From contig OX327699.1 of the NCBI GenBank assembly GCA_946807835.1, positions 2,845,001 to 2,909,000 on the forward strand: 64,000 nt of DNA. Reading direction: 5' to 3'. Position numbers and translations under genes: made by a program. This document shows positions 59,926 to 64,000 of the stretch, piece by piece. Positions within the stretch are counted from its first letter, which is position 1, and every line of letters starts with the position of its first letter. The DNA comes from Ailanthus altissimus. Taxonomy: Eukaryota > Streptophyta > Magnoliopsida > Sapindales > Simaroubaceae. The notes beneath the pieces are model-generated. The model worked only from the letters and a program-made list of their open reading frames with translations, was not told the origin of the DNA and ran no database searches.

Positions 59926-61519
59926 AAATATTAACTTTTACCTGTTTGAAGATTTCAAAAATTTCAGGATTGTGATTCATCTTCTTAGTATTACGTAATG
60001 CATGAGGAAATGGAGGTGGAGGTAAGGGTTTGGTGTTTTCTTCATTAGATGTAGGTTCAACACTTTCCTTACCATTAGAGATTGATTCATCACTCTCATG
60101 AGGTTCAGGAATTTCCTTTTCAACAATTTTACCACTCCGAAGAGTGATAACTACTTTAACTTGATCGATGTGTTGGCTTCCTGAACTACATGCATTTGAG
60201 TTATGTTGTCCTTTAGGGTTTGGCTGTGGTTGAGAATGAAATTTTCCTTTCTCATGAATGTTCAGTGCAAATGCAAATTTAGCAAGAGTATCTTTCAAAT
60301 CAGCAAATGTTTGAGCATTTTGAGAATTAACAGACTCTTGTTTTTCAATGAATGTATGCAAGGTTTCTTCAAGATTTTTCCTAGGAGGTGAGACATATGG
60401 TGCATAACCTTGATGATTTTGAAAGTTTTGGTGTGGTTGGAAAGGTGGCTGTGAAGCCTGTGCTTGAGTGTCATTCCTCCAACTAAAATTCGGGTGATTT
60501 TGCCATCTAGGATTATAGTTTTATGAATATGGATTATTGTTTGACCGTTTAAACGTGTTTAGAACATTGGCTTGTTCATGGAGACATTCCCTAAATACAG
60601 GCAAAGTTGGGCAATCATTGGTAGAGTGATTATGGATTTCACAAATGTGACACACAATTTCTTGAACATATTTTATTTGACCACTCTTTTTCATTTCTAA
60701 TGTTTCGACTTTTCTAGCAAGGGATGCTAATTTGGCTTGAAGGTCATGGTCTTCCTTAAGATGATAAATACCCTCACTAGATGTAGTGGTTTGATTTTTG
60801 CTAGGTGGCTCACAGGTACAAGCAGTGTCCTAATTTTGAGCATTTTCTGCTAGTAAGTCAAGATAGTTCATTGCCTCTTCTGGGTCTTTTTCCTCAAATG
60901 TTCCATTACACATCATTTCTACCATTTGCCTAACTTGGGGTGTTAAGCCCTCATAGAAATTTGAGACTACTCTCCATGTTTCAAAACCATGATGGGGACA
61001 GGTATTAAGTAATTCTTTATACCTTTCCCAACATTGGTAAAGGGTCTCTCCTGGTTTTTGGGCAAAAGTGGTGATTTGTTTTTTGAAAGAATTTGTTCTA
61101 TGGGAGGGAAAAAACTTTTTCAGGAATTGTTGTTGCATCTCATCCCATAAAGAAATGGATCCTGGCCTAAGGTTTTGTAGCCATGTTTTAGCTTTATCTT
61201 TTAAAGAAAAAGGGAAAAGCTTAAGTCGAATTGTGTTCATGCTACAATTTTGATCATTATACGTGTTACACACTTCTTCAAATTCTCTTAGATGTAGATA
61301 AGGGTTCTCTGCATCTAAGCCATGAAAAGTGGGTAAAAGTTGAATAATACCTGGCTTAAAATTAAAATGCGTTGCAGCCGGAGGAAAAATTAAGCAAGAT
61401 GGTGCACCAGTTCATGTAGGGTTCATGTAGTCTCTAAGTGTCCTAGGTCGGTTATGCTCATTATGTTGAGATTGATTGTCCCCTGGGTTTATGAGTCCCT
61501 CAATTTGATTTTCGCTCAT
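59926..61519 (-). pseudogene. Athila-like A gag
   Basis: Capsid gene starting at the ATG at 61519 (MSENQIEGLINPGDNQSQHN). The retrotransposon gag domain lies in 61370-60830 (IRLKLFPFSLKDKAKTWLQN, KPGETLYQCWERYKELLNTC, FYEGLTPQVRQMVE). It continues with an Arg/Cys zinc-knuckle-like stretch (CHICEIHNHSTNDCP, about 60650-60605), YNPRWQNHPNFSW and a Pro-rich end (PLPPPPFPHALR, about 60030). In-frame stops at about 61412, 60830 and 60521 interrupt it; the first two sit at CGA- or TGG-type codons, suggesting C-to-T changes. Sequence and length are typical of Athila gag. Confidence 0.9.
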
Positions 61520-62061
61520 AGTGTTAATTAGTAAAAATGAAAAGATGAAGGAGAATCTAACAAACTATCAAAGGAAGTTTTGAAATTACCTTTCACCAAA
61601 CGATAAGAATTAGGATCTCGAAACCAACCGCTCATAAAAGAAATAAAATACAATACAATAACAATAAATAATACAAATAAGAGAAAAATAAATATTAAAC
61701 ACAAGTAAATAAAATAGGAAAAACGAAAAGCAAAATAAAGATAAATAATTAGAAGTTAGATTAGTAATGTTAGATTATATAATAAACAAAATAATAAATA
61801 AAGCACGTTAGGAGGCTCGGCCTTCCATGAAAATAAAAAAACGAAAAAAAAATAGAATAATAAATAAAGTAAAGCAAGTTAGGAGGCTCAGCCTTCTATG
61901 AAAATAAAAGGCAAAAATAATAAATAAAGTAAAATAAATTAGGAGGCTTAGTCTTCCATGAAAATATATTTAACGAAAATAAAAAGTAAATAATAAATAA
62001 AGTAAAGCACGTTAGGAGGCTTAACCTTCCATGAAAATAAAATAAATAAAATATTAATTTT
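61520..62061 (-). promoter_or_regulatory. Element A 5' leader
   Basis: Untranslated region between the PBS and gag, about 540 nt and A-rich on the plus strand. Its PBS-proximal half is the hairpin repeat array described separately. No conserved long frame. Confidence 0.75.
61800..62045 (-). repeat. Element A leader tandem repeat with bulged hairpins
   Basis: Four units with cores at about 61808, 61880, 61941 and 62012 and spacing of 60-72 bp. The minus-strand core is CATGGAAGGCCGAGCCTCC or a variant. The RNA can fold GGA-A-GGC / CGA / GCC-UCC: a 6-bp stem, one bulged base on the 5' side, 3-nt loop. This is the same geometry as element B (40640-41060), where the stem is GGU/ACC. Two of the four units keep full pairing and two have one mismatch. 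An ATG in the first strand of the stem opens a very short frame. Confidence 0.72.
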
Positions 62062-62082
62062 ACCTCCCCGGCAACGGCGCCA
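62062..62082 (-). promoter_or_regulatory. Primer binding site (tRNA-Asp)
   Basis: TGGCGCCGTTGCCGGGGAGG on the minus strand, six bases inside the 5' LTR. This is the canonical Athila primer site. Confidence 0.95.
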
Positions 62083-62088
62083 AAAACT

Positions 62089-63529
62089 TGACACGTCCAG
62101 AATATAGGAGTTATTCCCAAGTGCAGGATTGTCAAAGTAATAAATAACCCGATGAGAACGGGGTCGATCCATAGGGAAGTAGAATTAAAATTACAAATTA
62201 TAAACACTTTAAAGATAATTAATGCAGTATAAGATGTTTGCAAATATTATTTCAATTAACCAATTCAAATAAAAAGTTAAGGTTACGGGGATTCACTCTT
62301 AGCATAAGAAGTAAGAATATATTTAACTTTTTATTTTTTTTTATAACTCAATTAGAATTCTCACACAAAGGAGGTTCCAATCGAAAAATATAGTAATTAA
62401 AGTTCATCATCATTTATATATTGATTAGTATTTATTTCTTTCAATTATTATACACCAAATCTTATAAATAGGTTCAAGTATTTATTATGCCAATCTTTAT
62501 ATTTGTCTACAATAAATCAAGACTCCCACTTTACAAGAAATGTTATATACATCAAATTTTGTAAATGGTTTTAAGAATTTATTGTGTCAAGTATTAAGTT
62601 TGTCAATAATAAATCAAGAATCACCACTTTAGAAGAAATGGTATTAATTCTACAAATAAAATAAATACATCATATATAAGTTTGTATAACTTAAAAATAA
62701 AGCATTAAATTCATGAATAAATATTAAACATATCTTATTACCTTGTCAAGAGCTTCACCCTTTCACCTTAGTTTAAAGAAAATTATTTGGACATAATAAA
62801 ACTAAAGAAAAAAGAAAAGAAATGGAAGAAGAAATAATATGATTTAATAGTAAACAAGAGAAATAAATTTACAAAGAAATGGATACAAAGGACAAGTATT
62901 TTGAACTAAATTCGAACTTTCTAATTATATTATTTAGGCATAAACAAGCCACCTATTTATAGAAAAATATGGATAAATCGAGATAAATTTGGAGGGAACC
63001 ACTTGGTTGATGAAAGTCAAGAATGGTGGCAAAATAATTTGCATTCATTATCACTTGGGCACCCACTTGATTATCTAATTTGGAATTGAGGTGTTCCGAA
63101 TTAGCTGTCACTCAAAACATTAACGTTGTAGATAAGTCTCTTATCTTTTCAAATTGAGTGATTTCATACATATTAGATATTTATTTCTATAGTTATGGGC
63201 CAAATACCGATGACTGTTCAAATTGGGCCTGTACTACAGATCAGTTCTATTCTAGGCCATTTTTAACCCTCTAAACATTCTAATTTCCAATACTTTGTGA
63301 AATATAATATATTATCCCATTGAGTCATCTCTCCACAGGATTAAGAATCACCTCAATTGGATCTTTAGGTAGAAAGTTATGTCCATTTTACCAAACCTAC
63401 CACAAAACAGTTAAAAGATAATTAAGTACAATATTGTAAACATACTTAAGTTAAAAAAATTAAATACACTAATAATACAAAATAATCATGTAAAACTCTT
63501 ATTAAATGTGTAATTTTAAGTGTTCATCA
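62089..63529 (-). repeat. Athila-like A 5' LTR
   Basis: 1441 bp, beginning TGATGAACAC at 63529 and ending GGACGTGTCA at 62089. It pairs with 48958-50397. The GTGGT target copy follows at 63530-63534. Confidence 0.93.
62954..62961 (-). promoter_or_regulatory. TATA box of element A 5' LTR
   Basis: TATAAATA on the minus strand (context TTTCTATAAATAGGTGG), in the middle of the LTR and conserved in the 3' LTR at 49822-49829. It probably drives the genomic RNA. Confidence 0.65.
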
Positions 63530-63534
63530 GTGGT

Positions 63535-64000
63535 GTATAGTGGCCTTTGTTTTAGTCGATTAGGATTGAATCATGGTCTCAATGTGGTTGAATCAGAGTT
63601 TGACAAAGGCTTCTTGAGAGAGATTTCTTTAGAGGTAAATTAGGGTGTTCAAAGTGGAAGATGAAAGATTGATTGAGTTTATATCATTACTTGGATCAAG
63701 TTATGATTATGCCCTTTGACCGTCAAATCAAATAGAATCTTGCTAACAAACTAGGATAAAAATGACTTTTCTAAAACTCATTTGACAAAATTGAGAATTA
63801 GATCAAAGTTGTAGGACAAAAAAAGTCCTTTTTCCAAAATAATTCCCCATAATTTTTAAAGTTTAGAGAGAATTTTGACCAAATTTAGATAATATTTATA
63901 ACACTTAGAAAATTTCTAAAAATAATTTTTGACGAATTACAAAAATAACAAGACTTGTACTTAATAAATTTTGAAGACAAATTGAGACAATTAGTCCTTA
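63535..64000 (-). other. MULE 5' flank, continued after element A
   Basis: Resumes the sequence interrupted at 48957. It is probably the upstream region or 5' UTR exon of the minus-strand MULE. No coding region or terminal inverted repeat could be recognised within the window. Confidence 0.4.

Larger units (their letters stand above)
48958..63529 (-). mobile_element. Athila-like Ty3/gypsy element A, complete structure
   Basis: This 14.6-kb element is flanked by the 5-bp duplication GTGGT (48953-48957 and 63530-63534). Minus-strand order: 5' LTR 63529-62089, PBS, hairpin-repeat leader, gag, protease, RT, RNase H, integrase (61519-56302), Cys-rich ORF (56031-55483), LOG gene (55125-54473), internal purine tract, 3' noncoding region split by a solo LTR (51261-53976), PPT and 3' LTR 50397-48958. 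Gag sequence and the tRNA-Asp-type PBS place it with Athila. LTRs are very similar; the differences I read are mostly transitions. Internal genes carry scattered stops, so it is recent but dead. No env-like ORF was recognised; the Cys-rich/LOG module occupies that place. Confidence 0.9.

Noticed and set aside
62062..62082. Possible tRNA gene fragment
   Set aside because: The similarity to tRNA-Asp (and to tRNA-Met at 23505 and 34478) is the short complement expected of a primer binding site next to an LTR. No cloverleaf surrounds it.
61896..62243. 115- and 74-codon minus-strand frames across the LTR/PBS as membrane proteins
   Set aside because: They run through the primer binding site and the leader hairpin repeats. 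Their hydrophobic look comes from T-rich codons, and the reading is not kept in element B.

Overview
This window is repeat-rich nuclear DNA from a flowering plant, of the kind found in heterochromatin. It is AT-rich and I see no intact single-copy host gene, rRNA or tRNA. The evidence for a plant is the element families: Athila-like and Tekay-like Ty3/gypsy retrotransposons, Ty1/copia elements, Mutator-like (MULE) transposases, a DUF1985/Ulp1 transposon ORF, and plant-type primer binding sites (tRNA-iMet for the copia and Tekay elements, tRNA-Asp for the Athila elements). The species cannot be read from the sequence.

Layout. 1-1643: end of a Tekay-type LTR. 1700-3790 (+) and 8380-11235 (-): two tail-to-tail gene remnants of an Ulp1-carrying MULE, split by an internally deleted copia element (3897-7961, +). 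11236-16117: gene-free AT-rich DNA with a GC-rich hairpin island at 13222-13445. 16118-43216 (-): a copia element whose 5' LTR was split by an Athila-like element (B, 25223-42684, target duplication CCTGT). Element B was in turn split by a Tekay chromovirus (29456-37396), and a deletion later removed most of the Tekay 3' LTR and the Athila integrase. 43217-46091: leader, complete LTR and 3' internal segment of another B-type element, followed by an inverted LTR piece. 46092-48475 (-): a second MULE transposase. Its 5' region was invaded by a structurally complete Athila-like element (A, 48958-63529, target duplication GTGGT). Element A itself holds a 2.7-kb solo LTR (51261-53976, target duplication ATTGT).

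Most notable content. Downstream of the pol genes, where Athila elements usually carry an env-like ORF, elements A and B both carry the same two-gene module although their LTRs have diverged. The first gene encodes a small basic protein with a conserved C-x2-C-x4-C-x3-C cluster, laid out like the cysteine-rich nucleic-acid-binding proteins of some plant RNA viruses. The second is an intronless LOG gene (cytokinin riboside 5'-monophosphate phosphoribohydrolase) with its own conserved TATA box. Both copies are now broken by stops and frameshifts, but their shared position and motifs show the module was part of the ancestral retrotransposon.

The retroelement leaders are also structured. The Athila leaders hold tandem repeats that fold into a 6-bp hairpin with one bulged base and a 3-nt loop, with compensatory changes between the two subfamilies. 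The copia leaders hold four hairpins that share one loop sequence on covarying stems.
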